From contig JAZAYU010000359.1 in assembly GCA_038501625.1 (NCBI GenBank), positions 372,001 through 436,000 on the forward strand: a stretch of 64,000 bases of DNA, read 5' to 3'. The notes beneath the pieces are model-generated. The model did no database searches, had not been told where the DNA came from, and worked only from the letters and a program-made list of their open reading frames with translations. Numbering within the stretch: the first letter of the stretch is position 1; the number at the start of each line of letters is the position of its first letter. The DNA comes from Corbicula japonica. Taxonomy: Eukaryota > Mollusca > Bivalvia > Venerida > Cyrenidae. Made by a program: the position numbers and the translations under genes. Shown here in pieces: positions 1 to 11,192 of the stretch.

Positions 1-485
1 CGTTTAGAATTTAAAACTGATGAAGTTTATTGAGGAAAACAGTAGTGCATACTTTTAAGAATTCAAGCAATTGCTTAATATAATATTATATTAATATTAT
101 AATTACTTTAAGATTTTTATGGAAACAGGTCAGTACTAAATAACGAATATTCTAAACATGTCGAACAGTGTATTAGTGTAAAACATGATCAGCGTCATTT
201 GGAATTGCGCAGCATGTGAATTGGATTCTGTAAGCTAGTAAATATTTGCGCATTCAATGTTATCTTTTTGGCAAGGTTGGACGGACATGTTTGCGTTTTA
301 TTCTAATTTCTGAACAACAATATCATATTCCTGAAACATATTAGAGCAAATTAATTTTCTTGCTTAAGTGCTATCCGAAATATATTATAAATTAAAGGAA
401 TCATTTATGTCCTGTACAAGAAACCGAATAATTTCGAGTTACTGTTGTTTTTAATTACTTTATCTAATACGGAATATAAGAACAA

Positions 486-560
486 AAGTGAAAAATGCAT
501 AACAGGAATCGCCACACTAACAAAACACAGCCTCCCCACGCAGTGAAAAATAAAAGACCG
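486..560 (-). mobile_element. Detached 3' end of the Penelope-like family
   Basis: Starts with a variant of the family's terminal motif (atgcataacaggaatcgcca) followed by the usual aaaacacagcctccccacgc and a purine-rich tract. No coding part is attached. Similarity fades after about 560. Confidence 0.6.
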
Positions 561-782
561 AGTCTGAAAGTCAAAAGTACGATTTCAAATTGGACCAAAG
601 AAGAGGCCGTATTGCATACGTTGCAAAATGATTTTCCACAATCTTGCACAATTAATTGCATTAGCGCCGCAAAATAATGTCCGACAAAACCGACATTAGA
701 AAAACCTTATTATTATTATAACCATTGACAAATTTAGAATTGTATTACTAAGATTAATATTATATGCCCATTGCAGAAAGAT

Positions 783-1480
783 GAAACATGCAAATCAGGA
801 ATGGCCTAACGCAGAGGACGCGTCCTCCCCAAAAAGTAAAAAGTAGAGAAGAAAAGGAGGATGGTCTTTAGCATGATCAATTGGGGCGCGTCACGGGAAA
901 AGGTACCTTCGGACAGTGACGTCAATCCTTAAAATGACGTCATAAAGTTGAGCAGATGACATTACTTTATATGCATTTCGCGGTAAAATACCATTTTATT
1001 GTCAAAATGTGTAACAAAATCACATTTTAGTTATAAGAAATTGATTTATAGTGGTAAATTCTTTCAAAATTTAGTAAAAACCAAAATATCACTAAATATG
1101 ACCGAAGGTACCTTTTCCCGTGACGTGCCCCAATTGAAAAAACATCATCCCTACAAACAATTAACGCAAATGAGAACCCGACGGTCAGTGGATAAATAAT
1201 TTGCCACTGGGGGTTGAAACCAGGTTCAAAGGTGCACCAACCTCACAATTGTCTGAACAAGTTCCCATATGAACAAAAAGTACAAGTTGTCTTTGTGATT
1301 TAGCTCCGAACGATCCATCAACTCGACACCAATGCATGCAAAAGCACGCGAATGCATAAAACCTTAAAAACTACATGTAATAGCATTGGCAGCCAAAAGG
1401 TGGGTACTCAGTGACCTTCCTGAGACCAGAGCCTCTGAATCAATTCAACAAGAGTTCGAAGAGAGGGGTAAAAAGGAACT
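783..1480 (-). mobile_element. Detached Penelope-like 3' region, split by a MITE
   Basis: The terminal motif lies at about 786-806, followed by a cctcccc/purine tract. After the MITE (877-1137) the usual 3' UTR continues: the acggtcagtgg stem, ttgccactgggggtt, the caggttc block and the gcatgcaaaagcac block, up to a region matching the UTR just after the ORF. The duplicated block at 35445-35725 keeps only the part from about 1190 onward, so this insertion is older than the duplication or was converted with it. Confidence 0.7.
877..1137. mobile_element. MITE family M1, copy 1 (35-36 bp TIRs)
   Basis: Terminal inverted repeats at 877-912 and 1102-1137 (caattggggcgcgtcacggg and its complement) differ at a single position. 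The element is about 260 bp with no coding capacity. It sits inside a Penelope 3' fragment. A palindromic TGACGTCA lies at 935-942, followed by taaagttgagc and tatgcatttcgcggtaaaat, which recur in the copies at 10085 and 30113. Confidence 0.88.
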
Positions 1481-1549
1481 GATAAACCTTTGTTATTACA
1501 AGTTTTCCATGTAAATATTCTTAAATGCTAAAAAAACTTGCAACCAAAT

Positions 1550-1588
1550 TGAACAGAATGTTTTACAAGTTGTTAGCTGTTGTCTTTC
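1550..1588 (+). repeat. 39-bp exact copy of exon 1 of the downstream gene
   Basis: Identical over 39 bases to 2029-2067, the start of the secreted-protein gene, and placed 479 bp upstream of it. The matching position in the duplicated block (near 35805) lacks it. Reading continues into unrelated sequence, so it is not an exon. Confidence 0.9.
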
Positions 1589-1942
1589 ATTTTCAGTTAA
1601 ACAACAAATCTCCATAAAACACTGGCTGAGAAATAACTTGTTGCTGTTAAAAGGGTAACCGCACCTGAATTTTTTTTTAAATAAATCTGTTTTAGGCGAT
1701 AAAACTTGTAAAAGGCTTTCCCTTTATTTATGGAAAAGATCAGAAAGATCGTGACCATTAAATAAAAATAAAAAACATTATTATTATACTAACTCGTTAC
1801 GTTCCTAAACCATTAATCTAAAAATTATAACTTGATTTCTTAAACGTCGCTGTTTACATGACAATGTTTCAAAATACACCAGCGTGCACTAATTGTTACA
1901 CTTCATATTTCTTCGAAGAAACGTTAATGCAAGAAAAAAAGG

Positions 1943-1950
1943 TATAAAAG
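1943..1950 (+). promoter_or_regulatory. TATA box of the secreted-protein gene
   Basis: TATAAAAG, 78 bases before the ATG. The flanks (ggtataaaagttgtttaaac) are conserved around the matching box at 36147-36154 although nearby sequence has diverged. This spacing would put the transcription start near 1975. Confidence 0.75.
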
Positions 1951-2027
1951 TTGTTTAAACTGCTGTTAAAATTATTTAATATTTTTCGTTTGCGAACATA
2001 GGACATATTGAAATAAACATATAAAAA

Positions 2028-2133
2028 ATGAACAGAATGTTTTACAAGTTGTTAGCTGTTGTCTTTCTGTGCTCATGCGCAGTGAGCAGTCAAATTGTGC
2101 GACCGGACTGTCCAGTCTGTCCTCCGTGTCCAG
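2028..2133 (+). CDS. Exon 1, small secreted Pro/Cys-rich protein
   Basis: First of three exons of a predicted 70-residue protein that I do not recognise. It starts at ATG 2028 in a good context (aaaaATGaac); a second in-frame ATG is three codons on. Residues 1-21 form a clear signal peptide (MNRMFYKLLAVVFLCSCAVS), with predicted cleavage before QIVRPDC. The mature N terminus carries a dense Cys/Pro motif, CPVCPPCPG. The exon ends in phase 1 at a GTAATT donor. A conserved TATA box lies upstream. A paralogue at 36261 shows the same structure, which supports a real gene. Secreted small Cys/Pro-rich proteins in molluscs include shell-matrix and defence peptides; which applies here cannot be told from sequence. 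Confidence 0.78.
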
Positions 2134-2863
2134 GTAATTACATTTTTATTTACTGTAAAATATTTTATTTCGCGCGGGTTTAATTTTTTCACGTATTTCG
2201 CGAAATGACAAAAGCGCGAAATTCAACCAGAGAGAAATTAAACCATCTTACAATAGGAAACATGGTTGCGCGAATTTATGTCCCTGCAAATTTGATTTTG
2301 ACGGGTTTTGCGCGAAAATTTGTCCCGGCGTAATAATGTGATAATACAGTATTTAATAAAACAAATATTGTATCAAACCCTTGTACTTCAAATAATTTTC
2401 TTAAACTGACAGCCATAATTCTACAGTACATGCAAACGTGAAAATCATTTGTTTAAAAATCAGGAAGTGCAGTTCATGTTATTAAAAGAATACCATGTTC
2501 TTGAATTGTAGTTTTGGTAAAGCTGATTGCCCGGTATGATCAAGTAGAGTGAATATATTAGTCCGAAAAATCTCTAATATCAGTGCTAGATCAAAAATAC
2601 AGTATCGATGAACCCGAAAGAACGAAATCGATAAAAAGAACATGTTTTATTCTGTGACTTTAAGATACGACCCTTTTAGATATCATAAATAACATAATTA
2701 AACTATAAATCACTTTAAATACATTCAAAATGTTCATGAGGGGAAGGGTGGGAGGGAGAACAGAAATGTACTTAAGCAAAATATAGGCAATGATGTTCAA
2801 GTTTTCATTATTGTTTAAAATGAAATGACGATTAGATAATGTAACTTTTTCTTACCTTTTCAG

Positions 2864-2896
2864 GCATGCACTATCCACGACCGTGTGATCCAACTG
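2864..2896 (+). CDS. Exon 2, small secreted Pro/Cys-rich protein
   Basis: A 33-nt exon preceded by a pyrimidine-rich acceptor (cttaccttttcag) and followed by a GTAAAT donor. Phase 1 on both sides fits exons 1 and 3. It adds GMHYPRPCDPT and then the first base of a Gly codon. The paralogue's exon 2 (37252-37296) is 12 bases longer but keeps the frame and the DP(T/S)G ending. Confidence 0.75.
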
Positions 2897-3282
2897 GTAA
2901 ATATATATTTCATAATTCATATAAAAACTAGAGTCATTAATATTGAAACTTAACAGAACATTGCTTTATATAACTTAAACCATTTAACATTGATACAGGA
3001 TTAATGTATTAAATTGCATGATTTCACTTAATTTTTCACGTGACTTAGTTGTGTTGATTCAAACTAGGATAGGCAAGCACTGACCGACCTAATGCTTTCT
3101 ATATTCTATATAAATTACTTTTTAAAAATTATGCTACTCTTCTACGTGTGTTTGTTTTATAAAAGTTGACTTCATATTTTTTTTAATTATTTTACTCTCA
3201 AACATTAACAAAAAAAGGTAAGCATTTGCTCCAATCGTTTTATTTCATAACATACCATTATATGTTCCTATTATATTTCTAG

Positions 3283-3356
3283 GAGACCGCTTTGGCATTT
3301 TTGGAGGAAGGCCATGTGATTATGCTGATACATTTCAAGAACACCAACTCGTGTAG
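3283..3356 (+). CDS. Exon 3 (terminal), small secreted Pro/Cys-rich protein
   Basis: Acceptor ttatatttctag, then GDRFGIFGGRPCDYADTFQE and HQLV, then TAG at 3354-3356. The mature protein would be about 49 residues with five cysteines, an odd number, so one may be free or used for dimerisation. The paralogue keeps the GDR start and a Val-stop end but changes the middle to a CRGCGC cluster. An AATAAA near 3990 could be the polyadenylation signal. Confidence 0.75.
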
Positions 3357-4480
3357 AAATGCGTTATCGGTGCCGCTTAAATTGCCATTATATTCAGAGA
3401 TTATACAGATTTATAATGACATAAATTATCACAATGCTGTTTAACATTACTGTTTGATCGGACAAAATAATAAGGTAACGGCATACAGTGCTCTAATTAA
3501 GGGTGACTTGAAAGAAACCCAGGGAAGTAATTTGCTGTAAAGCTGAAAAATTGTTTTAATGAATGATAATTTTAAATACTTGTGTTCAAAAGAAACGATA
3601 ACACTTGTTTGCAAGGACAAACAATACAACCAAACGGATATAACATTTGGATTGGTCTAGTTCATCCGAAAGACCGTTCAACAGCACTATGCATGTGTTC
3701 AAAAATCATCAATCCGGCAATCAAGCATTAACAGTATTTAAAAAAGAGTCAGGTTTAAAACAAACATTTTATATTGAAAGTTTGGTATCGTTTCTTTTGG
3801 ACACTATTATATATCATTGCTATTTTAAGTATGATTTCCTGAATGACTTAATTAAATATTTCCAATTTAAATTACCACATCAAAATATAATTTTGCATTA
3901 ACTTTTGAGCGAATCTGAGCATTGGTGTGCTTACAATGTATATATTATCAAAATATATATAAGAATATAATGTTTATTTTCTGTTAGAGAAAATAAATCC
4001 ATTGAATTTTATCAAATGTTTGTCTATCAAACTTGCCGTACACATTTCGTAAATCATTGAACAGCCAACACAAATATAACATGTTTGGTTATGTTGTTAG
4101 ATGTAATATTATCACAGATGAATATAAATCACATCGTGTAAGTTTAGTTATCAGTTTCAATTTCTCCCTTGATGGTAATACGCATATTAAAAACCTTGCA
4201 GAATGAAAATCATTGTGCATGGCAATATAAAGACATACTTAAACTGTATCGGCATTGGAAGGTTTAGTTTAAACTATATTTATTCGTGATAAGCACATAT
4301 ATATACAAACATAAATATTTAACATAAAGTGAATGGATCAGAGAACAAGTGTTAACTACACTTATATTAACTCTTTTCCAGATGTTTAAAGTAATGTGTT
4401 TCAATGTGCATATCATTATCCGGTAACAAGTTGATTTACAAGTTACAGTAATATATTCAAGTTTATTACAGCATAACAAG
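3357..4480. other. 3' flank of the secreted-protein gene, no further gene seen
   Basis: Probable 3' UTR and intergenic DNA, partly shared with 38709-39300. Only short shadow reading frames occur here. Confidence 0.5.
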
Positions 4481-4502
4481 GGAAACAGAAAGTAAAAAGA
4501 TG

Positions 4503-4515
4503 GAGAGAGAGAGAA

Positions 4516-4557
<42 letters not shown>
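4503..4557. repeat. (GA)n microsatellite
   Basis: Nearly pure GA repeat with a few AAAG interruptions. It produces a meaningless Ser-Leu-rich frame on the other strand. Confidence 0.95.
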
Positions 4558-4560
<3 letters not shown>

Positions 4561-5021
4561 TTGCATTGTATCTGTCTGATGCATCGTTGGCTCGGCGCTG
4601 CCGGTGTATTTGTATGGCTTTGGGGTTATCTATACAATCATTTAATAAATAATACAAAATTGCCCCAGTGCGAAGTATCATATTTTGACCGAACATTTGT
4701 GTTCTGTTTCTTTACCCTTTAACTTGTACAAAAATGTCCAGATGCCACGCTATGAAAGGTTGTCGCCATGTGTAAGCCAAGCTGTCTCCTCCTTATAACC
4801 CCCTCTGTCAAACGAATATATGACTGTACAAGTTTGCTCAGTTTAAAGCTAAACTGAAACGTTATAAATGACTGATCGAAAAAACAAATCATTCTTTCTT
4901 CAGTTTCCTAATTTGACTGCAAAACGATTTAAATGATTACCATGCATAGAAGGTAAATGATTGCTGCCGAAGTGCAAAGTATGTCTCTAAACCAGACAGT
5001 TACGGGTGTAAAGAAATAAAA

Positions 5022-5151
5022 ATAGATGAAAAGGGAACTTTGAAAGGCACCGAAAATAATTATGCAAGCTCGGTTTGATTGAGTCTGTTCATGGACAGAA
5101 ACGGAATTGCGATATATTGCCCATGCCGGCCAGCCTCGGACTGAGCGCAAT
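5022..5151 (-). repeat. Interspersed repeat R1, copy 1
   Basis: Reverse copy of a roughly 110-145-bp repeat also at 6741, 7401, 26240, 27033 and 28824. Shared parts: gcgctcaa at the 5' end, cagtaatatgcatttccatt, aacaggctcaatcaaaccga, tcgtgttcgatggctttcaa and agttcccttttcatctattt. I saw no tRNA promoter boxes or coding sequence, so its class is open (SINE- or MITE-like). Confidence 0.7.
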
Positions 5152-6740
5152 GCAAAACAGTGGAGCTGTTTGAGAGGCACTCGAGTCTGCTGGTTAAGAA
5201 GACTAACCTACGGAGGGTCCTCGAGCACCATACAAATCGACTTGGAAGGGTCAATGATAAAATGTTTCCACCGGGTTTTAGAGAAGGCCATTAAAACTAA
5301 TGTTAAACGTATGACACAACTAAACAATACACGAATAGTAGAACCCAACTTGTAACAGGCTCTAAACGCCTATGATTTAGGCCGCTTTATCGATTTTGAA
5401 ATGCTCAACCAAACAATGGGTAACATTTAACGACCTACATGCAGCCAAATTTGTGTGTTGTCAGTAAAATAAGCTTGAAACAAATTATTTCATATTATGG
5501 CGCATAAAGCATTTAATATAAACGCGCTGCAGTGAAACACGTAATGAACATATTTAAAGTATGACTTGCAGATATGTTGTTGACAATTGTTATAATTCCT
5601 CTCCGAATCATACGTCGCCTGTAAATTTGCTAAGATTTGATTACCCTGCGTTTACATTGCATTCTATCTAGTTAGATTTCACCTCGATTATAAAATCAAA
5701 ATGCTTTGCGAAAAACAAAAGATCAAGTAAACTTCATGAAATTTAATCCGCATCATCCGAATTAAAATATCTAAGTATTGAGCGGGTTGTTCATATGTTT
5801 ATCGAGTTTATCGAGTTTACTTTTTAATGTCTGTCATAACATGTCGCTGATTGTTAGACTTATCCATTGGCGAATGCATCCGAGCACAAGTTTGACTAGA
5901 CAAATAGCCTTATTGCGATGCGTTAATTGGCCAATACCGCTCAACATTCAAGAAAAGATTTCGTACTTCAATTCGAATCATTTCAACTTGAAAGTGATAG
6001 GAGGAAAAGTTCATGTGCGGTTCCTTTCTGCCATTTCCAATGTGTTTTTTATGTCTAACCGCCGTATGTCCGAGACTAATCCAAATATGTTTTAAAGATA
6101 TTCAGTTCCATTTAAGAAAGATGATCAACTTTAAACATGCATCATTTCAGTAAATTACTCGGAAGTTAAACAAATGTCCATTCTACGTTAAAATTTTACA
6201 GAAAAACACATATTTTTTATTTGATACAATGTATTTACGAAGAAAAGAAATATTCGAAAATGAGGCAATAAGATGAAACGAAGATTGCTCATATATGTAA
6301 TCGTATACTTCAAAAAGCATATGTTATTGGTATCATGGCTGCAGCTTTTATATACAGCATAATGAATGGTAGATTAAGCAATTCAAATCCCATTTACTCT
6401 TAAAATTGTTTTATCTCATATTCATTACTAATTATTCGGTCAAGGCCACCTCGCTAAAACTTGCGGACCTTTAATGGGGTTTCTATTTGGAAAAAAAAAT
6501 AACCCACTTTAAATTTTAAAGGAAAAAATCACCCCAAATGAAAAATGCAAATTTTTGGTTTTATTTCCTTCTTACACTTTGCTTTTTTACAATTCTTTTA
6601 GTGTTTTTTAATGTTAGATTTTGCATTTTTGCCGAGTATTGATTCAAGGTCCGCACAACCTCTAGACACAACAGATTAAATCCCGAGTCACCTTAATCAA
6701 CAGAGTGTGACATAATGAAATAATATTATGCTAAATATTG

Positions 6741-6886
6741 AATTGCGCTCAACACGGGGTAAGGCGGCGTGGGCAGTAATATGCATTTCCATTACTGTCT
6801 ATGAACAGGCTCAATCAAACCGAGCATGCAATATTTTCATATTTGTCGTGTTCGATGGCTTTCAAAGTTCCCTTTTCATCTATTTC
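6741..6886 (+). repeat. Interspersed repeat R1, copy 2
   Basis: The fullest plus-strand copy, with the gcgctcaacacggggtaagg head and all inner blocks. A TGACGTCA motif lies about 80 bp beyond its end. Confidence 0.75.
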
Positions 6887-7400
6887 AATATCACATTAGC
6901 GTTGTTTGTGTCGCGTGGTCGCTGTAAAATGTCTCCCCGTAGATTCAATCGGTGCGGTTTATCGATGACGTCATTTGAAGGTCGTGGATTACAATACGTA
7001 TGTCCTATTTAAAAAGTACTTTTAAAAAGTACCTCTGTTTTAATATTTCGGCCAGTTTTGAGATGGGTGGATTCAATTTCCCAGCCAATATAGATTTGGA
7101 TATTGTTCAATCACCCCCAGGGATATACTTCCTGCTTTTTTTTAAATTTTGCCTTTGGTGTTGTCCGTGATATGAAGGATTTATATTCTAAGATCCCCTG
7201 TCAAAATTCTATTCTGTTTACTTCCGCCAATTGTTTTTCGTTTAGGGCAAACCCGTTCTTTTATCTGGGGACCATACGCCGCTAAACATAGAATGGCATT
7301 AATTTGAAAATACCGCATTGAAGGTTCCCTGTCCACCGCCATATGCTCACCACCGTTTTGGATGTTCAAAATTATACAGTGTTAATTGGTGTAAATATTG

Positions 7401-7526
7401 AAAGGCATCGAGGGCATTATTATGCATTTCCATTACTGTCCATGAACAGTCATTCAAACCGAGACTGCAATATTTTCATATTTGTCGTGTTCGATGGCTT
7501 TCAAAGTTCCCTTTTAATCTATTTCA
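7401..7526 (+). repeat. Interspersed repeat R1, copy 3
   Basis: Matches copy 2 from the atgcatttccatt block to atctatttc; the head is degraded. Confidence 0.7.
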
Positions 7527-7529
7527 TAT

Positions 7530-8470
7530 GCCAATTGAGGGCTTAAAAGAAGTATGTTGTCCTAGAATCTACTTCATTACATACACAATGTTCTGCGAAT
7601 GTTTTTTTTTAATGTTTTCCTTAAAAAATGAAATAATTTTCTTCAATAATTTTTCAAAATTCGAACAATGTTTTAGAATTTCTCGGAAACAGTGTTGTTT
7701 ATTGATAACGTTTTTTCCATTTTTTTGAATTTTCAAAGAGGGTTCCTTTTAAAACAAATCGTATAGTTAAGTTTATTTTACGGTCGCTCGACATTGACCT
7801 GCAAGTTTTAACGCATTTTAGTGTTTAGCAAAATGTAACTTATCTCCCGTCAATCCACAACTTATCAAGTTTAGACCACAGGCCAAAGACTGTCATTTAA
7901 AATAAATTAGATAAAACGTATCAAGTCGGTGTCTGTCTATCTTAAACATTATTAACAAATAGTATAGAATTTTGGTGTAGTGTCAAGACAAACATAACGG
8001 TTACCATACAAATATACGAGTTTATAAGAGTGAGATCTTGTCAGTATATTTGATGTTGTCTATTTGAATAAAATATCACCGTTCTCATTTATGCTTATTT
8101 GGGGGTAGTCGTTTCTTTTGTGCGAACGGCCTATTTATGCTTATTGAAATATTTCAGAAGTTATTACAATCGTCTTTGTAAGCATACTTGACCTTTTTGT
8201 TAACTACTGAATTGAAATACGGGGAGACTTTTTACAGCTGCAACAGCACTTAAGAATGAGATATTCATTCTTATCAAGGTATGTTTTACCAAAACACGGT
8301 TTTAATATGCAAAGTGATTAAACCATTTATTTGTATTCTAAATTAAATGTAAAATATAATCTCAAATGTAATTATCATGTTTGATTGTGTTAATTTAGTG
8401 ACAAAAATCCTGAATCGAAATATTTATTTCTTACTTATAAAGTATGTAACAATTTTAAGGACACTTACTG
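7530..8470. other. No recognisable gene or repeat
   Basis: AT-rich sequence with only short shadow frames. I see no exon-like borders, motifs or repeats here. Confidence 0.5.
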
Positions 8471-8473
8471 GAC

Positions 8474-9010
8474 ACACTTAACAACTTTTCTAAGTATACA
8501 CCTTCCTACTGGGGCATTACTGGCTATTGCTCTAAAACTTTCAATAAAAATGCTATAAATACTTACTGATGTATTAGAAAAATTGGTCGAATTTAACAGG
8601 CATATCGGAAAACTAAAAGATACGCGGCTACATTTTATGCATTCAAACTGATTTGCCCCAATAATGGAATGGACTATTAACAGTTATAAAACATCAAGAT
8701 TAGAATGAAATGAATTTAATTTAACAGAAAAAGAAGAATAGCACATTTCTAGGTTCCAAATATATAATAATTCGTTTATTAAGTTGAATATCCGCTTTAT
8801 GAACTGATTTTGTGAATTTGTATTCTGTGGGTGTCAGTACTCAGCGAATGATTTTGAGCAGTCAGTTGTCGGTCATTTTGAATGAAGTTTTACTTATAAA
8901 TCAGTTAGCATCCATAGCATGATTTATTAAAAGTTTTAGGGCAATAGCCCACGAATCGAGCCAGTAATGCCCCAGTAAGAAGGTGTATACTTAGAAAAGT
9001 TGTTAAGTGT
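8474..9010. mobile_element. Fold-back MITE with about 60-bp TIRs
   Basis: The left end (acacttaacaacttttctaa onward) and the right end (ending ttagaaaagttgttaagtgt) are inverted copies of each other for roughly 60 bases, then diverge through a short deletion (gattcgtggg lost on the left). The inside is non-coding. No clear target duplication was seen. Confidence 0.82.
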
Positions 9011-9194
9011 ATTATTATATTGAGTTCATGACATTTCTTCTGTTGGTGCAAAATTGTCTTAGAAGTAAAAGTGATACGAGACCATATGTACCAATTTCAT
9101 TGTTAGCTGTTTAAACAACCATTTATGACTGAATAATTTCAGCAAATGTTATTTTTCGTGCAGCAACATACATTTAAATACAATATAAAGAACG

Positions 9195-9500
9195 TATGTA
9201 ACTTGTGTAAAGCAATTTGAGTTATATTTTTCTGCAAGACATGTAAATTAAAAATTTAGGAACATATTTAAAACAAATGTGAAGTATATTTTTCTGCAAA
9301 GAAATGCAAACAAAGAAGAACTAATGTAAAACATTTTGTAGTGTATTTTTCTGCAAAGATATGCAAACAATAAAGAACTTAATATGTAAAACAATTTGAA
9401 TAATATGTTTCTGCAACGACAAGTAAACTGTAGATAACACATGTAAAGCAATTTGAAGTATATTTTTCTGCAAAGGCATGTAAAATGTGCACGAGTTAAA
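9195..9500. repeat. Degenerate tandem repeat, period about 57-62 bp, 5 units
   Basis: The tttttctgca core recurs at about 9231, 9293, 9350, 9410 and 9467, each preceded by a gtaaaacaatttg-like block. A single unit occurs in the related sequence near 34550, so the array seems to have expanded here only. Confidence 0.8.
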
Positions 9501-9745
9501 TATTAAAAAAAATTGAAACAAATGGTTGTTATTCATGCTGGTTTAATTATTTTGTCTTCATAGTAGGACAATTCGAAATTGATAAACATTATATACACAT
9601 AGAATAAGGATATATGCGCAGTTTGAAATAAAAAGGGGTGACACAATTACTTAATAACTGGCATTTAAATTGAAATATTTAAAGGCAGTATTGTTCATAT
9701 GCTTAATAAATAGCATTTAAGTTGAAATATTTAAAGACAGTATTG
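9460..9745. repeat. Block related to 34550-34790
   Basis: Shares catgtaaaatgtgcac, the tgttattcatactggtttaa block, a repeated ggcatttaaattgaaatatt and ttcata with 34550-34790. This is a further piece of old local duplication. In this copy the aattgaaatatttaaa part is itself doubled (about 9668 and 9722). Confidence 0.6.
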
Positions 9746-9807
9746 CTCATATGCGCTCTATTGACCATTGACCATTGGCGATACGGTAACCATTAAAATT
9801 GAAAAAT

Positions 9808-10000
9808 TGAAATACGCATATCAGGAATTGCACATCACATTCAGAAGACAAAGCCTATCCACACAGCCAAGGATAAGAGAGGACGAGAAAGCATGTTTTA
9901 TAATGTGACCAATTTCAAAACAGACACCACAAACAATTAACAAAAATGAGAACCCTTGGGTTTACCGCTTTGGAACGGTCAGCATCAAAACAATTTTTGC
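9808..10000 (-). mobile_element. Detached Penelope-like 3' end
   Basis: Terminal motif (acgcatatcaggaattgcac), a cctatccacacagcc block, a purine tract, caccacaaacaattaac and the ggaacggtcag block, then loss of similarity. Confidence 0.7.
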
Positions 10001-10084
10001 ATTATATAACAATTGGACTTGTGAGTGGTGTCATTTGAGATTGCATATTGATTCGACTTGTGTCGCCATTAGAATATGCATCAT

Positions 10085-10345
10085 GATTTGGGACACGCCA
10101 CGGGAAAAGGTGCCTTCGGTCATATTTTGTGACTTTTTAGTTGATACTATTTAAAAAAAAAACATACAACTATCTATTATTTTCTCATAACTAAACAATG
10201 CTTGTGTTACACATTTTGACGATAACATGGTATTTTTACCGCAAAATGCATAAGAATTAATGTCGTCCGCTCAACTTCGTGACGTCATTTTTGGGATTGA
10301 CTTTAATTGTCCAAAGGTAACTTTTCCCGCGACGCGCCCCATTTG
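10085..10345. mobile_element. MITE family M1, copy 2 (inverted)
   Basis: TIRs at about 10086-10119 (gacacgccacgggaaaaggt) and 10311-10344. The inside is the reverse complement of copy 1 (ccgcaaaatgcataa, gctcaacttcgtgacgtcat). TGACGTCA lies at 10280-10287. Confidence 0.85.
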
Positions 10346-10850
10346 ACTTGCGACATCATTGTAGTGTACATAATAATTAGACATTTGAATATGCACAATG
10401 ATTTGACTTGTTATGTAACTTGCTGTAACTTGTTCCGTAACGGAGTTAGGCGGCGTCGGCCGTCTTTAATTGTATTACAAATTTACCGCCGTGCTTAGAA
10501 ATATGAAACATTTGATGTCCAATCATGAAGAATTTATTTCATGTATTTATGACAATTTGTTTAATTTTCATGTTATCTTCATGGTAATAATTTTAGGGTA
10601 TCGAAACTAAATTTTCCATTGTCGGCAAGCTTGAACAGTCGTGCTGAAAGGGAGAAACAACGAACATCTTATTGTAAGCATTAAACTTGTTAATATTACG
10701 GTAGAAGTTCTTAAACGACACCCAATACATTTAAAAACTTACCATGTAAAATACTCAGAAAGAGTAATTTTATCAATACATACTTATCAAAACTAAAGCG
10801 AAGATTCACATCGGGGGAAGTTTTGTTTGGAGACGCTATAAAAATAAAAT

Positions 10851-11040
10851 TAATATGCATGCCAGGAAAGGCCACATCCAAAAGACTCGGCTTCCCCATA
10901 CTACAAAAAAGTAGATACGGCGATCCTTGATAATTAAAAGATCAATTTCAAAATAAACACCACAAACAATTTAAGAAAATTAGAACCCAAGGGGTTAACT
11001 TAGAACGGTCAGTGGCAAAACAATTGCCTGCCTTTATCGC
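10851..11040 (-). mobile_element. Detached Penelope-like 3' end (diverged)
   Basis: atatgcatgccaggaaaggc terminus, a cttcccc block, caccacaaacaattt, and gaacggtcagtggcaaaaca followed by ttgcc. This belongs to a 'ggccacatcc' subtype also seen at 11886. Confidence 0.65.
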
Positions 11041-11078
11041 AGTTTGTTTAATATCTTTGATAGCAACTGCACGCAAAA

Positions 11079-11192
11079 GTGTCGTGTAGGCAGTACAGTG
11101 TCGTGTAGGCAGTACAGTGTCGTATAGGCAGTACCGTGACGTGTAGGCAGTACATTTTCGGGTAGGCAGTACAGTGTCTTGTAGGCAGTACA
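11079..11192. repeat. Tandem repeat, 19-bp period, six units
   Basis: aggcagtac recurs at 11088, 11107, 11126, 11145, 11164 and 11183, exactly 19 bases apart, in the frame gtgtcgtgtaggcagtaca. It abuts the end of the Penelope fragment. The Tyr/Thr/Cys-rich frame it opens on the minus strand is not a gene. Confidence 0.93.

Larger units (their letters stand above)
40..6360. repeat. Segmental duplication 1, copy A
   Basis: This block aligns by eye, in the same order and orientation, with 35190-41170. Shared landmarks are the opening sequence near 60-300, a Penelope 3' fragment near 1190-1460, the TATA box and three exons of a small secreted-protein gene, the sequence after its last exon, and the stretch near 5560-6350 ending at tatcatggctgcagc. 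The copies differ by many substitutions and by insertions specific to one copy: 310-1190 with its MITE here; a SINE and a (TTA)n tract in the other. The duplication is therefore old. Confidence 0.8.

Noticed and set aside
4264..4696. Ser-Leu-rich frames
   Set aside because: Translation of the (GA)n microsatellite.
11079..11192. CRISPR-like array
   Set aside because: Head-to-tail 19-bp repeats with no spacers, in an animal genome.
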